Source: Modestobacter excelsi (GTDB lineage: Bacteria; Actinomycetota; Actinomycetes; Mycobacteriales; Geodermatophilaceae). From it: a DNA stretch of 41,317 nt. The stretch spans positions 1-41,317 of the forward strand of contig NZ_SJEX01000045.1 of assembly GCF_005930495.1 (NCBI RefSeq). The letters are read 5' to 3'. Below the pieces are notes generated by a model. That model ran no database searches and had not been told where the DNA came from. It saw only the letters and a list, made by a program, of their open reading frames with translations. The position numbers and the translations under genes were made by a program. This document shows, piece by piece, positions 23,607 to 32,496 of this stretch (position 1 is its first letter; each line of letters opens with the position of its first letter).

Positions 23607-26035
23607 GCACCGACACCGCACCCGAGGCGTCCACCGGGCGCACCCCCGCCGACGACACCGACAACGTCCGCTGGTTCGCGGAGCTGGGGCTGGTCGACCT
23701 GGAGGTGGTCGGCGGGAAGAACTCCTCGCTGGGCGAGATGATCTCCCACCTCGCCGACGCCGGGGTCAGCGTCCCCGACGGCTTCGCCACCACCGCGGCG
23801 GCCTACCAGCGGTTCCTCGGCGACACCGGGCTGGCCGACCGGATCAACGCCCAGCTCCGCGACCTGGACACCGACGACGTCCGGGCACTGGCTGCGGCCG
23901 GCAGGCAGATCCGCCGCGAGGTCGTCGAGCAGCCGTTCCCACCGGCGCTCGAGGCCGACATCCGGGCCGCCTACGACCGGCTGGCCGGCGACGACGCCGA
24001 GGCCTCCTTCGCGGTGCGGTCGTCCGCCACCGCCGAGGACCTGCCGGACGCCTCGTTCGCCGGCCAGCAGGAGACGTTCCTCAACGTGCGCGGCATCGAC
24101 GCGGTGCTGCAGGCGGTCCGCGAGGTCTACGCCTCGCTGTACAACGACCGGGCCATCGCCTACCGGGTCCACCACGGGTTCGACCACGAGGCGGTGTCGC
24201 TGTCGGCCGGCGTGCAGCGGATGGTGCGCTCGGACGTCGGCGCGTCCGGCGTCATGTTCACCATGGACACCGAGTCCGGCTTCCGGGACGCCGTGTTCAT
24301 CACCTCTGCCTACGGGCTGGGCGAGGGCGTCGTGCAGGGGGCGGTCAACCCCGACGAGTTCTACGTCTACAAGCCCGCGCTGGCCGCCGGGCGGGCCGCC
24401 GTCCTCAAGCGCGGGGTGGGGGAGAAGGCCACCAAGATGGTCTACACCTCCGACGCCGAGGTCGGCCGGACCACCGAGTTCGTCGACGTCGACCCGGCCG
24501 ACCGCCGGCTGCTGTCCCTCACCGACGACGAGGTCACCGAGCTGGCCCGGCAGGCGGTCAGGATCGAGGAGCACTACGGCCGGCCGATGGACATCGAGTG
24601 GGGCAAGGACGGGCTCACGGGTGAGCTGATGATCCTGCAGGCCCGACCGGAGACCGTGCAGTCCCGGTCCGGGAACACCTCGCAGCGTTACCGGCTCACC
24701 GGCAGCGGCGACGTCGTGGTCGAGGGGCGGGCGATCGGGCAGAAGATCGGCGCCGGCGCGGTCCGGGTGCTCTCCGACATCGACGAGATGGACAGCTTCA
24801 CCCCCGGCGACGTGCTGGTCGCCGACATGACCGACCCGGACTGGGAACCGATCATGAAGCGGGCTTCGGCGATCGTCACCAACCGCGGCGGGCGCACCTG
24901 CCACGCGGCGATCATCGCCCGCGAGCTCGGCATCCCGGCCGTCGTCGGCACCGGCGACGCCACCCGCCGGCTCACCGACGGCGACCCGGTCACCGTCTCC
25001 TGCGCGGAGGGGGACACCGGCCTGGTCTACGCCGGTGAGGTCGGCTTCGAGGTCGAGGAGACCCGGCTGGACGCCATGCCGGAGATCCCCACCAAGATCA
25101 TGATGAACGTCGGGACGCCGGAGCAGGCCTTCGCGTTCTCCCGGCTGCCGAACGCCGGCGTCGGGCTGGCCCGGCTGGAGTTCATCATCAACCGGCAGAT
25201 CGGCATCCACCCGCGGGCGCTGCTGGAGCTGGACACCCTCGACGCGCCGCTGAAGGCGCAGGTCGAGGAGCGGATCGTGGCCTACCCCTCGGCCCGGGAC
25301 TTCTTCGTGCAGCGGGTCGCCGAGGGCGTCGCGATGTTCGCCGCGGCCTTCGCGCCCGAGCCGGTCATCGTCCGGATGAGCGACTTCAAGTCCAACGAGT
25401 ACGCCAACCTGCTCGGCGGCGAGCTCTACGAGCCGCACGAGGAGAACCCGATGCTGGGCTACCGGGGGGCCTCCCGGTACCTGTCGGCCGACTTCGCCGA
25501 GTGCTTCGCCATGGAGTGCGCGGCGCTGCGGTACGTCCGGGACGAGATGGGCCTGACCAACGTCAAGATCATGATCCCGTTCGTCCGGACCGTGGCCGAG
25601 ATCGAGGGCGTGGTGCGGCTGCTCGGCGAGCACGGACTGCGCCGCGGAGAGAACGACCTGTCGGTGGTGATGATGTGCGAGCTGCCGAGCAACGCCCTGC
25701 GGGCGCACGCCTTCCTCGACCACGTCGACGGGTTCTCCATCGGCTCCAACGACATGACCCAGCTCGTGCTGGGCCTGGACCGCGACTCCAGCTTGGTCGC
25801 CGGCGCCTTCGACGAGCGCGACCCGGCGGTGCTCGCCGTGCTGGAGATGGCGATCACAGCCTGCCTGGAGCGCGGCAAGTACGTCGGCATCTGCGGGCAG
25901 GGCCCCAGCGACCACCCCGACCTGGCCGAGTGGCTGGTCGCGCAGGGGATCGAGTCGATGTCGCTGAACCCCGACACCGTCGTGGACACCTGGCAGCACC
26001 TCGCCCGGACCGCGCGGACCGCCCGTGCGACCTGA
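23603..26035 (+). CDS. ppsA: Phosphoenolpyruvate synthase
   Basis: 810 aa, ATG 23603 preceded by GAGGAAGG. The N-terminal ATP-grasp part has [12 protein letters not shown] and [20 protein letters not shown]. The swivelling phosphohistidine domain has [17 protein letters not shown] with catalytic His434; the TCH arrangement places the PpsR target Thr two residues before it. The C-terminal TIM barrel has [32 protein letters not shown] and active-site Cys764 in [17 protein letters not shown]. It converts pyruvate, ATP and water to PEP, AMP and Pi for gluconeogenesis. Length fits PpsA (about 790) rather than PPDK (about 870-900). Confidence 0.96.
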   Translation: MSTDTAPEASTGRTPADDTDNVRWFAELGLVDLEVVGGKNSSLGEMISHLADAGVSVPDGFATTAAAYQRFLGDTGLADRINAQLRDLDTDDVRALAAAGRQIRREVVEQPFPPALEADIRAAYDRLAGDDAEASFAVRSSATAEDLPDASFAGQQETFLNVRGIDAVLQAVREVYASLYNDRAIAYRVHHGFDHEAVSLSAGVQRMVRSDVGASGVMFTMDTESGFRDAVFITSAYGLGEGVVQGAVNPDEFYVYKPALAAGRAAVLKRGVGEKATKMVYTSDAEVGRTTEFVDVDPADRRLLSLTDDEVTELARQAVRIEEHYGRPMDIEWGKDGLTGELMILQARPETVQSRSGNTSQRYRLTGSGDVVVEGRAIGQKIGAGAVRVLSDIDEMDSFTPGDVLVADMTDPDWEPIMKRASAIVTNRGGRTCHAAIIARELGIPAVVGTGDATRRLTDGDPVTVSCAEGDTGLVYAGEVGFEVEETRLDAMPEIPTKIMMNVGTPEQAFAFSRLPNAGVGLARLEFIINRQIGIHPRALLELDTLDAPLKAQVEERIVAYPSARDFFVQRVAEGVAMFAAAFAPEPVIVRMSDFKSNEYANLLGGELYEPHEENPMLGYRGASRYLSADFAECFAMECAALRYVRDEMGLTNVKIMIPFVRTVAEIEGVVRLLGEHGLRRGENDLSVVMMCELPSNALRAHAFLDHVDGFSIGSNDMTQLVLGLDRDSSLVAGAFDERDPAVLAVLEMAITACLERGKYVGICGQGPSDHPDLAEWLVAQGIESMSLNPDTVVDTWQHLARTARTARAT

Positions 26036-26636
26036 CGCCGAGTTGACCGGCCGGCCGGCGCAGCCCGGACCGGCCCGCAGCTGCGCACCGCGCCCCGAGG
26101 AGCTGGACGACGAGCGCCGGGCACTGTGGTCGCTGATCGCCGAGGGTCCCCGGCGGGCCCAGGCCAGGGTGCCCCTCGTCGACGGCGACGGCCGGCTGCT
26201 CGGCCCGTTCGGTCTGATGCTGCTGTCCCCGCGCATCGGCGCCGCCGTGCAGTCGGTGGGCGCGGCGCTGAGGTTCGACGAGGACCTGCCGGCCCGGCTG
26301 CGCGAACTGGCCGTGCTCACGGTCGCCGCGGCCGTCGGCTCGGAGTTCGAGTGGGCGGCGCACGAGGCCGCCGCGCTGGAGGCCGGTGCGGAGCCCGCCC
26401 AGCTGCAGGACCTGCTGGACGACCGGGCGCCGGGCGGGCTGGCCCCGGCCGAGGAGGTGGGGCTGCAGGTGGTGCGGGCACTGCTGGCGCGGCACACCCT
26501 CGACGACCCGCTGTTCGAGCGGGCGTCCGCCGTCCTGGGCACCCCGGGCCTGGCAGCGCTGGTCTGGCTGGTCGGCTACTACGAGATGCTGGCGACCGCA
26601 CTGGCCACCTTCCGCCCCGGGCCTGCCGTCGGCTGA
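26025..26636 (+). CDS. Carboxymuconolactone decarboxylase (CMD/AhpD-like) family protein
   Basis: 203 aa, GTG 26025 overlapping the ppsA stop by 11 nt, so it is the third gene of the operon. The helical CMD core is visible: [40 protein letters not shown] and [14 protein letters not shown]. The CxxC-x-x-H redox centre of AhpD is absent (EFEWAAHE instead), so a peroxidase-type role is unlikely; the lone His fits the non-redox branch, whose members are mostly uncharacterised. The stop codon forms part of a 15-bp tandem repeat. Confidence 0.86.
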   Translation: MRPDAELTGRPAQPGPARSCAPRPEELDDERRALWSLIAEGPRRAQARVPLVDGDGRLLGPFGLMLLSPRIGAAVQSVGAALRFDEDLPARLRELAVLTVAAAVGSEFEWAAHEAAALEAGAEPAQLQDLLDDRAPGGLAPAEEVGLQVVRALLARHTLDDPLFERASAVLGTPGLAALVWLVGYYEMLATALATFRPGPAVG

Positions 26637-26705
26637 CCGGCCGCCGGCTGACCGGCTGTCGGCTGACCGGCTGTCGGCTGACCGGCTGTCGGCTGACCGG
26701 ACGCC
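26631..26705 (+). repeat. Five tandem 15-bp repeats carrying the stop codon of the CMD gene
   Basis: Unit GGCTGACCGGCTGTC. Copies at 26631, 26646, 26661, 26676 and 26691; the three central copies are identical and the outer two end in CCGCC and ACGCC. Each copy repeats the reading-frame end GGC-TGA, and 15 is a multiple of 3, so every unit gives an in-frame TGA. Ends 97 nt before the next gene. Confidence 0.85.
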
Positions 26706-26764
26706 GCGACCGGCGGGATCCTGGCGTCGGGCCGGTCGCGGCGGGCATCGCCGGTGCCGGGCAC

Positions 26765-26770
26765 TAACCT
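26765..26770 (+). promoter_or_regulatory. -10 candidate TAACCT before the phosphatidyltransferase gene
   Basis: TAACCT lies 31 nt upstream of ATG 26802, just after the tandem repeats, in the only noncoding gap before the long operon to the right. No clear -35 box. Confidence 0.35.
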
Positions 26771-26801
26771 GGCCTGCGGTGGACGGCGAGGTGAGGCGGC
26801 G

Positions 26802-27467
26802 ATGACGACGGCGGACGACCGGGCGGCCGACGTCCCCGCGGGCACCCCCGCCGGCCGGGCCGCCGCCCGGTCGCTGGGCCGCGACCAGCTCAGCGACCGG
26901 GTGCTCACGCTGCCCAACCTGCTCTCGGTGCTCCGGCTGCTCGGCGTCCCGCTGTTCCTCTGGCTGCTGCTCGGCCCGCACGCCGACGGGTGGGCGATCG
27001 TGGTCCTGGCGGTGTCCGGGTTCACCGACTGGGCCGACGGGAAGCTCGCCCGCGCGCTGGGCCAGTCCAGCAGGCTGGGCGCCCTGCTCGACCCGGCGGC
27101 CGACCGCCTCTACATCGTCGCCACGCTGGTCGCGCTGGCCATCCGCGAGGTCGTGCCGCTGTGGGTGGTCCTGGTCCTGCTCGGGCGGGAGCTGGTCCTC
27201 GGGGTCACGCTGCTGCTGCTGCGCCGGGCCGGCTGGCCTCCGCTGCAGGTGCACTACCTGGGCAAGGCCGCGACCTTCCTGCTGCTCTACGCCTTCCCGC
27301 TGCTGCTGCTCGCCGACGGGGACAACCCGGTGGCGGCCGTCGTCCAGCCGATCGCCTACGCGCTGACCGTCTGGGGTGCGGCGCTGTACGTGCTCGCCGG
27401 GGTCCTCTACGTCGTGCAGGCGGTGGGGCTCCTCGCCGGGGACCGGCGGGTCGGGGCGACCCGGTGA
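26802..27467 (+). CDS. pgsA: CDP-alcohol phosphatidyltransferase (PgsA family)
   Basis: 221 aa, ATG 26802. The CDP-alcohol phosphatidyltransferase signature D-G-x2-A-R-x8-G-x3-D-x3-D is complete in FTDWADGKLARALGQSSRLG followed by ALLDPAADR. Five or six membrane helices follow, and LTLPNLLSVLRLLGVPLFL opens the domain as in phosphatidylglycerophosphate synthases. It would transfer a phosphatidyl group from CDP-diacylglycerol to an alcohol phosphate at the membrane. By synteny it corresponds to M. tuberculosis pgsA2 (Rv1822), whose exact substrate I would not assert. The following gene overlaps its stop as GTGA. Confidence 0.9.
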   Translation: MTTADDRAADVPAGTPAGRAAARSLGRDQLSDRVLTLPNLLSVLRLLGVPLFLWLLLGPHADGWAIVVLAVSGFTDWADGKLARALGQSSRLGALLDPAADRLYIVATLVALAIREVVPLWVVLVLLGRELVLGVTLLLLRRAGWPPLQVHYLGKAATFLLLYAFPLLLLADGDNPVAAVVQPIAYALTVWGAALYVLAGVLYVVQAVGLLAGDRRVGATR

Positions 27468-28447
27468 GCGCCCCGGCCCCAGGCCGGCAGCGCTCGCTCG
27501 GCGCCTCGCTGCTCGACCAGGTCCTCGCCGAGACCCTCGACCCGGCCTACGCGCAGGCCGCCGCGGCGAGGACGGCGCGCGCCGCCGGGCCCGACGGCGG
27601 CGGCCCCGGGCCGGGGTGGCTGCGGCGGTACCGCGGCCAGCTGCTGGTCGCGCTGACCCTGCTGCTGGCCGGGCTGCTCGCCTCGATCACCTACGACGAG
27701 GCGGCCGCCGGCGCGCAGGGCCGGGACCAGGCCCGGCAGGCGCTGCGCGACGACATCGGTGAGCAGTCCGACACCGCCGACGACCTCACCGCCCAGCTGG
27801 AGGAGCTCACCGCCCAGGTCACCCGCACCCGGCAGCAGGCCCTGGAGGCCAGCGTGGTCGGTCAGCGGGCGCTGGAGCAGCTCGCCGTGGCCGGGCAGGC
27901 GGCCGCCGTCGTCGCCGTCTCCGGCCCGGGCCTGCGGGTGACGATGGACAACGCGCCGCCCGCCGCCGACAGCGACCCGGTCGGTGGCTCCGAGGAGGTC
28001 GCCGGTGCGGGCATCGTCCAGGACGGCGACCTGCAGCTGGTGGTCAACGCGCTGTGGGCCTCCGGTGCCGAGGCGATCAGCATCAACGGCCAGCGGATCG
28101 GGGCGACCACCGCCATCCGGCAGGCCGGCAAGGCGATCCTGGTCGACCTCAACCCGGTGAACACCCCCTACGAGATCTCCGCGATCGGCGACCCGCAGGA
28201 CCTCAGCAACGCCTTCCTGTCCACCCCGGAGGCCTCCGTGGTGGCCGGGTTGAGCCGCGACTACGGTCTGGTCTTCGAGTTCGCCCGCGACGAGGACCTG
28301 GCACTGCCGGCCGGGACCAGCGCCGAGCTCCGCTGGGCCACCCCGCTGGACCCGGGCCCCGTCCCGAGCAGCGATCCCGGCACGGCTCCCGGCACCGATC
28401 CGGGCAGCGACCTGGTCGCCCCTGACCGCACCACCGACGGAGGCTGA
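27464..28447 (+). CDS. DUF881 membrane-anchored protein (Rv1823-like)
   Basis: 327 aa, GTG 27464 overlapping the previous stop. Basic cytoplasmic N terminus, one membrane helix at about 60-76 (LLVALTLLLAGLLASITY), a coiled-coil segment (about 85-140; DDLTAQLEELTAQVTRTRQQ) and the extracytoplasmic DUF881 domain with NALWASGAEAISINGQRIGA and ILVDLNPVNTPYEISAIGD. A Pro/Asp/Gly-rich tail ends it. DUF881 proteins flank the small basic protein gene across actinobacteria and are suspected to act at the cell envelope or division site; the biochemical role is unknown. Confidence 0.92.
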   Translation: MSAPAPGRQRSLGASLLDQVLAETLDPAYAQAAAARTARAAGPDGGGPGPGWLRRYRGQLLVALTLLLAGLLASITYDEAAAGAQGRDQARQALRDDIGEQSDTADDLTAQLEELTAQVTRTRQQALEASVVGQRALEQLAVAGQAAAVVAVSGPGLRVTMDNAPPAADSDPVGGSEEVAGAGIVQDGDLQLVVNALWASGAEAISINGQRIGATTAIRQAGKAILVDLNPVNTPYEISAIGDPQDLSNAFLSTPEASVVAGLSRDYGLVFEFARDEDLALPAGTSAELRWATPLDPGPVPSSDPGTAPGTDPGSDLVAPDRTTDGG

Positions 28448-28450
28448 CGC

Positions 28451-28783
28451 GTGATCCCGATCCTCGGACTCGCGATCGGCGTGGTCCTCGGGCTCCTGCT
28501 GGACCCCAGCGTGCCGCTGTGGCTGCAGCCGTACCTGCCGATCGCCGTGGTGGCCGCGCTGGACGCGGTGTTCGGCGGCGTCCGCGCCCGCTTCGACCGG
28601 ATCTTCGACGCGAAGGTCTTCGTGGTCTCCTTCGTCTCGAACGTCGTCGTCGCCGGGCTCATCGTGTTCCTCGGCGACCAGCTGGGCGTCGGCGCCCAGC
28701 TGTCCACCGCCGTGGTCGTCGTGCTCGGCATCCGCATCTTCGGCAACGCGGCCGCGATCCGCCGGCACCTGTTCCGGGCATGA
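28451..28783 (+). CDS. sbp: Small basic protein (DUF1290, Sbp family)
   Basis: 110 aa, GTG 28451, 3 nt after the previous stop. Membrane helices at about 2-17, 22-41, 57-75 and 83-98; YLPIAVVAALDAVFGGVRA and FVVSFVSNVVVAGLIVFLGD are family signatures. DUF1290/Sbp proteins are found beside DUF881 genes in both Firmicutes and Actinomycetota and lie near cell-division genes. Equivalent to Rv1824. The next gene overlaps as ATGA. Confidence 0.92.
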   Translation: MIPILGLAIGVVLGLLLDPSVPLWLQPYLPIAVVAALDAVFGGVRARFDRIFDAKVFVVSFVSNVVVAGLIVFLGDQLGVGAQLSTAVVVVLGIRIFGNAAAIRRHLFRA

Positions 28784-29628
28784 GCGCCGAGCACCCGGAG
28801 CGGGACCGCACCCCGGACGACGTCCCGGCCGCCGAGGCGGCCGAGGCGGCCGAGGCACCGGCTGCCGGGCAGCCGGAGAGACCCGCGGGGACACCCGGGG
28901 ACCCGGCTCCTGCCGAGGCCGCCGCGCCCGCCCGGCGCCGCCGGCGCCGCGACCCGCTCGCCGCCGTCCTCATCGGGGTGCTCACCCTGCTGCTGGGCTT
29001 CGCCTTCGCCGTCCAGGTCCGCAGCACCGACACCGACACCCAGCTCGCCGGGGCCCGCGAGGAGGACCTGGTCCGCATCCTCGACGACCTCACCGCCCAG
29101 CAGGACCGGCTGCGCCAGGAGATCGCCGACCAGCGCTCCGCGCTGGACCAGCTCGGCAGCTCCGACAGCGACTCCGCCGTGGCGCTGCAGGAGGCCCGCG
29201 AGCGGGCGGAGGCGCTGTCCATCCTCAACGGCTCGGTCGCCGCCCAGGGGGAGGGGATGACGATGACCATCCGCGACCCCGCCACCGGCATCACCTCCTC
29301 GGTGCTGCTCACCGCGATCCAGGAGCTGCGCGGGGCCGGCGCGGAGACCATGCAGGTCGACCAGGTGCGGATCGGGGTCAGCAGTGCCGTCACCGGCACC
29401 CCCGGGAACCTGGCGATCGACGGGCAGCAGCTCCAGGCGCCCTACGTCTTCCAGGTCATCGGCTCCTCGCAGGACATGGCGACGGCGATGAGCATCCCGG
29501 GCGGCGTCGTCTCCACCGTCGGCGGCCGTGGCGGCAGCGTCGACATCGTGCAGTCCGACCGGGTCGTGGTGGACGCGTTGCGACCCCTCGACGCGCCTCA
29601 ATACGCTGCTCCCGACAGCGGCAACTGA
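28780..29628 (+). CDS. DUF881 membrane-anchored protein (Rv1825-like)
   Basis: 282 aa, ATG 28780 overlapping the Sbp stop. The N-terminal 57 residues are Ala/Glu/Pro-rich and disordered (EAAEAAEAPAAG), followed by RRRRRR, a membrane helix (about 60-78), a coiled coil (85-150) and the DUF881 domain with LLTAIQELRGAGAETMQVDQ and YVFQVIGSSQDMATAMSIPG. It is a paralogue of the DUF881 protein upstream of sbp and may form a complex with it and Sbp. Confidence 0.92.
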   Translation: MSAEHPERDRTPDDVPAAEAAEAAEAPAAGQPERPAGTPGDPAPAEAAAPARRRRRRDPLAAVLIGVLTLLLGFAFAVQVRSTDTDTQLAGAREEDLVRILDDLTAQQDRLRQEIADQRSALDQLGSSDSDSAVALQEARERAEALSILNGSVAAQGEGMTMTIRDPATGITSSVLLTAIQELRGAGAETMQVDQVRIGVSSAVTGTPGNLAIDGQQLQAPYVFQVIGSSQDMATAMSIPGGVVSTVGGRGGSVDIVQSDRVVVDALRPLDAPQYAAPDSGN

Positions 29629-29688
29629 ACAAGGACCCCCGTGCAGGGCCGTACGAGCCCACCACCCCTCGACTCCTGGAGATGCCGC

Positions 29689-30093
29689 ATGGCCACGCCC
29701 GATGACCGCCGTTACACCGACCAGCACGAGTGGGCGCTGGTCCAGGGCACCGAGGGTGCCTCCACGGTGGTCCGGGTCGGGATCACCGACCACGCCCAGG
29801 ACGCCCTCGGCGACATCGTCTTCGTGCAGCTGCCCGAGGTCGGCGCCGAGGTGGCGCCGGGCAACCCGGTCGGTGAGGTCGAGTCGACCAAGTCCGTCTC
29901 CGACGTCTACTCACCGGTCTCCGGTGTCGTGTCGGCGGTCAACGAGACCCTCACCGACGCCCCCGAGACGGTGAACAGCGACCCCTACGACGCCGGCTGG
30001 CTGATCGAGGTCACCGTGCCGGCCGACGGCGGCGACCCGACCGCGGAGCTGCTCGACGCCGCCGCCTACGAGGCCGTCGTCAGCGCCTCCTGA
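29689..30093 (+). CDS. gcvH: Glycine cleavage system H protein
   Basis: 134 aa, ATG 29689 with GGAGA about 7 nt upstream. Lipoyl-carrier fold with HEWA near the N terminus, [20 protein letters not shown] and [19 protein letters not shown]; Lys68 in ESTK is the lipoylation site. It shuttles the aminomethyl group between the P, T and L proteins. gcvP lies 3 kb downstream; gcvT is not in the window. Confidence 0.96.
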   Translation: MATPDDRRYTDQHEWALVQGTEGASTVVRVGITDHAQDALGDIVFVQLPEVGAEVAPGNPVGEVESTKSVSDVYSPVSGVVSAVNETLTDAPETVNSDPYDAGWLIEVTVPADGGDPTAELLDAAAYEAVVSAS

Positions 30094-30169
30094 GCCCCCC
30101 GCCGGGGCGGTGCGGCCGACGTCCCGGGGTCGTACCCCCCGGCGTCCCCGCGCCCCGGCACACGATCAC

Positions 30170-30175
30170 TATCAT
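30170..30175 (+). promoter_or_regulatory. -10 candidate TATCAT upstream of garA
   Basis: TATCAT lies in the 297-nt gap between gcvH and garA, giving a leader of about 210 nt. It stands in one of the few AT-richer stretches of the region; no clear -35 box. Confidence 0.35.
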
Positions 30176-30390
30176 CACCGGGACGGCCGGTCCCGTGACC
30201 GATGCGGGCCCCGACCCTCACGCTGTACGTGCGGTTGACCCCCGGGTCGGCCGCACGGTTCCATGACCCCCGGCCCGACCGCGATCCTGCGGCGGCCGAC
30301 CTGCGACGGGCCGACCGGCCCGACGCCCGCCGGCCGACCGCGGCCCACCCCAGGCCCGCGGCGGTGCCACCTGCACCGGAGGAGACCGAC

Positions 30391-30909
30391 GTGACCTGCA
30401 CTCGTTGTGGCCACCAGAACCCCGAGGGCAGCCGATTCTGCGCCCAGTGCGGTTCGGCTCTGAGCCCCGAGCGGGTCGGCGAGTCGACCAGCATCATCCC
30501 CAAGGTCGGCGGCGAGGACTCCGGTGAGCAGGCCGAGGTCTCCGAGTCGACCGCCGACGCGCACGCCGGGGCCGTCGAGTCCCTGCCCGCCGGGTCGGCG
30601 CTGCTGGTGGTCAAGCGCGGCCCCAACGCCGGCAGCCGCTTCCTGCTCGACCAGGAGGTCACCACCGCCGGTCGGCACCCCGACAGCGACATCTTCCTCG
30701 ACGACGTCACCGTCAGCCGGCGGCACGTGGAGTTCCACCGCGAGGGCGGCGGCTTCACCGTCCACGACGTCGGCAGCCTCAACGGCACCTACGTCAACCG
30801 GGAGCCGGTCGACGTCGCCTCCCTCGCCGGCGGCGACGAGGTGCAGATCGGCAAGTTCCGCCTGGTGTACCTGACCGGGCCGCGGACGGGCGAGCCGGCC
30901 GGGGCATGA
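30391..30909 (+). CDS. garA: FHA-domain regulator GarA/OdhI with N-terminal zinc ribbon
   Basis: 172 aa, GTG 30391 with GGAGGAG about 6 nt upstream. Residues 3-21 form a zinc ribbon (C3, C6, C17, C20). GESTSIIPKV at 30-39 occupies the place of the kinase/FHA docking motif ETTSVF of GarA; Thr33 is the likely phospho-site, but the motif lacks the usual Thr-Thr pair and Phe. The FHA domain (about 70-165) has AGRHPDSDIFLDDVTVSRRH and GSLNGTYVN. GarA binds and inhibits 2-oxoglutarate dehydrogenase and glutamate dehydrogenase unless phosphorylated by Ser/Thr kinases. Equivalent to Rv1827. Confidence 0.92.
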   Translation: MTCTRCGHQNPEGSRFCAQCGSALSPERVGESTSIIPKVGGEDSGEQAEVSESTADAHAGAVESLPAGSALLVVKRGPNAGSRFLLDQEVTTAGRHPDSDIFLDDVTVSRRHVEFHREGGGFTVHDVGSLNGTYVNREPVDVASLAGGDEVQIGKFRLVYLTGPRTGEPAGA

Positions 30910-30946
30910 CCGGCCCGGTCAGCGGAGTCCCGGGCGCGCGGGCGTC

Positions 30947-31660
30947 GTGACCGCGGTGCCCCAGCCCGACGGGAGCGCGGACCGGGACACCGACCCCACG
31001 GCACCCCGGTTGACGATCGGCGAGGTCCTCGCCGCGCTGCGCGGGGACTTCCCGGACGTGACCATCAGCAAGATCCGGTACCTGGAGTCCGAGGAGCTGG
31101 TGCACCCCCAGCGCACCCCCTCGGGCTACCGGAAGTTCTCCACGGCCGACGTGACCCGGCTCCGGTACGTGCTGGCCGCCCAGCGCGACCAGTACCTGCC
31201 GCTGCGGGTCATCAAGGAGCACCTGGACGCCCTCGACCGCGGTGAGCCGCTGCCCGGGCACGCCGCCGCCGAGGACCAGCCGGTGCCCACCACCCCGCTG
31301 CCGGCCGCCGAGTTCGCCGAGGCCGCCGGGCTGACCGAGCAGCAGCTCGCCGACTGCGTCGAGTTCGGCCTGGTCGCGCCGGACGCGCACGGCCGGCACC
31401 GGCCCAGCGACCTCCCGGTCGCCCGCGCCGCCGCCGGGCTCGCGCAGCACGGCATCGAGCCGCGGCACCTGCGGCTGCACCGCACGGCCGCCGAGCGGGA
31501 GGCCGCGCTGCTCGAGCAGCTGGTGACCCCCACCCTGCGCGCCCGGTCCGACGACGCCCGCAGCCGCGCCGCGGAGCAGCTGACCGAGCTCGCCGGGCTG
31601 TCCGCCCAGCTGCACGCAGCGCTCCTCGAGGCCCGCCTGCGCGAGGTCCTCGGCGGCTGA
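30947..31660 (+). CDS. ftsR: MerR-family regulator FtsR (Rv1828-like)
   Basis: 237 aa, GTG 30947; 37 nt after garA. The N-terminal winged helix reads LTIGEVLAALRGDFPDVTIS, KIRYLESEELVHPQRTPSGY and RKFSTADVTRLRYVLAAQRD, with the MerR R-x-Y core. The C-terminal part (about 120-237) is a second helical domain rather than a short metal or drug site. Orthologues (FtsR in Corynebacterium, Rv1828 in M. tuberculosis) regulate cell division genes including ftsZ. No Cys metal ligands are seen. Confidence 0.9.
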   Translation: MTAVPQPDGSADRDTDPTAPRLTIGEVLAALRGDFPDVTISKIRYLESEELVHPQRTPSGYRKFSTADVTRLRYVLAAQRDQYLPLRVIKEHLDALDRGEPLPGHAAAEDQPVPTTPLPAAEFAEAAGLTEQQLADCVEFGLVAPDAHGRHRPSDLPVARAAAGLAQHGIEPRHLRLHRTAAEREAALLEQLVTPTLRARSDDARSRAAEQLTELAGLSAQLHAALLEARLREVLGG

Positions 31661-31669
31661 TCGCTGGCG

Positions 31670-31675
31670 TACCGT
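31670..31675 (+). promoter_or_regulatory. -10 candidate TACCGT upstream of the bifunctional nuclease gene
   Basis: TACCGT lies just after the ftsR stop and 132 nt before the next start codon; matches the TANNNT pattern. Leader of about 125 nt if used. Confidence 0.35.
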
Positions 31676-31807
31676 TGCGGCACAGCGGGTACCCCGGTCC
31701 GGCAGCTCCGCAGGCCGCAGGTGGGGCACCCGCGGGACGAGCACCAGACGGGCACAGCAGTGCACCACGGAGGACCCGGCGGGGACTCCAGCGGAGGGGA
31801 GCCAGAC

Positions 31808-32299
31808 GTGCAGGAGCTCAGAGTCGTCGGCGTCCGGGTCGAGCTGCCCGGCAACCAGCCCATCCTGCTGCTCAAGGAGACCCAGGGGGAGCGCTACCTG
31901 CCGATCTGGATCGGCGCGGCCGAGGCCGCCGCCATCGCGTTCGAGCAGCAGGGCGTCCGGCCGGCCCGGCCGATGACGCACGACCTGCTCCGCGAGGTGG
32001 TGCGCGCGCTGGGCGCCAACCTGGAGGCCGTGCACATCACCGAGATGCGCGACGGCATCTACATCGCCGAGCTGGTGTTCGGTGAGGAGCGCACGGTCAG
32101 CGCCCGCCCGTCGGACGCCGTCGCCCTCGCCGTCCGCACCGGGGCGCCGATCTACGGTGCGGAGGCCCTGCTCGACGAGGTCGGGATCGAGATCCCCGAC
32201 GAGCAGGAGGACGAGGTCGAGAAGTTCCGGGAGTTCCTGGACAACATCAGCCCGGAGGACTTCGGCGCCGGCTCCGGCTCGGGCGGCGGCCCCGCCTGA
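31808..32299 (+). CDS. Bifunctional nuclease family protein (DUF151, Rv1829-like)
   Basis: 163 aa, GTG 31808 with GGAGGGGAG 4-6 nt upstream. Core motifs of the bifunctional nuclease domain: ERYLPIWIGAAEAAAIAFEQ, RPMTHDLLREVV and SARPSDAVALAVRTGAPIY. Family members have been reported to have RNase and DNase activity, with no well-established substrate in bacteria. The acidic tail (EDEVEKFREFLDNISPEDF) ends in a Gly/Ser-rich stretch. Part of the conserved garA-ftsR-DUF151-merR block. Confidence 0.92.
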   Translation: MQELRVVGVRVELPGNQPILLLKETQGERYLPIWIGAAEAAAIAFEQQGVRPARPMTHDLLREVVRALGANLEAVHITEMRDGIYIAELVFGEERTVSARPSDAVALAVRTGAPIYGAEALLDEVGIEIPDEQEDEVEKFREFLDNISPEDFGAGSGSGGGPA

Positions 32300-32320
32300 A
32301 CGGTCGGTGTGCAGGTCAGG

Positions 32321-32343
32321 GGCTCACTCCGGAGGGGTGAGCC
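32321..32343 (+). terminator. Candidate terminator hairpin after the bifunctional nuclease gene
   Basis: GGCTCAC-tccggaggg-GTGAGCC, stem 7 and loop 9, starting 21 nt after the stop codon and 23 nt before the next promoter. No U tract. Confidence 0.5.
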
Positions 32344-32366
32344 GACCGACACGCCGCCCCTTTCGG

Positions 32367-32396
32367 TTGACCGGGTCCCCGGCCCGGGCCTACCTT
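32367..32396 (+). promoter_or_regulatory. Sigma-70-type promoter of the second merR gene
   Basis: -35 TTGACC (32367-32372), 18-nt spacer, -10 TACCTT (32391-32396). The best-looking complete promoter in the window. Leader of about 94 nt to the GTG at 32497. Confidence 0.6.
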
Positions 32397-32496
32397 CAGC
32401 GAATCACGTGCGTGGAACTCCCGAGCCGCGCGCTGTGACCGGTCCGGCGACAGCCGGCGCGGCCCAGCTGCTGGGTGCTGAGAGCGAGGAGAGCCC

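Noticed and set aside
23396-26542. A minus-strand open frame of 1048 codons opposite ppsA
   Set aside because: Same mirror effect; the plus strand encodes a full PEP synthase with all catalytic motifs.
26631-26705. CRISPR array or a coding repeat (GQPTA repeats on the minus strand)
   Set aside because: Units of 15 bp are directly adjacent with no spacers, and the minus frame has no other coding support.
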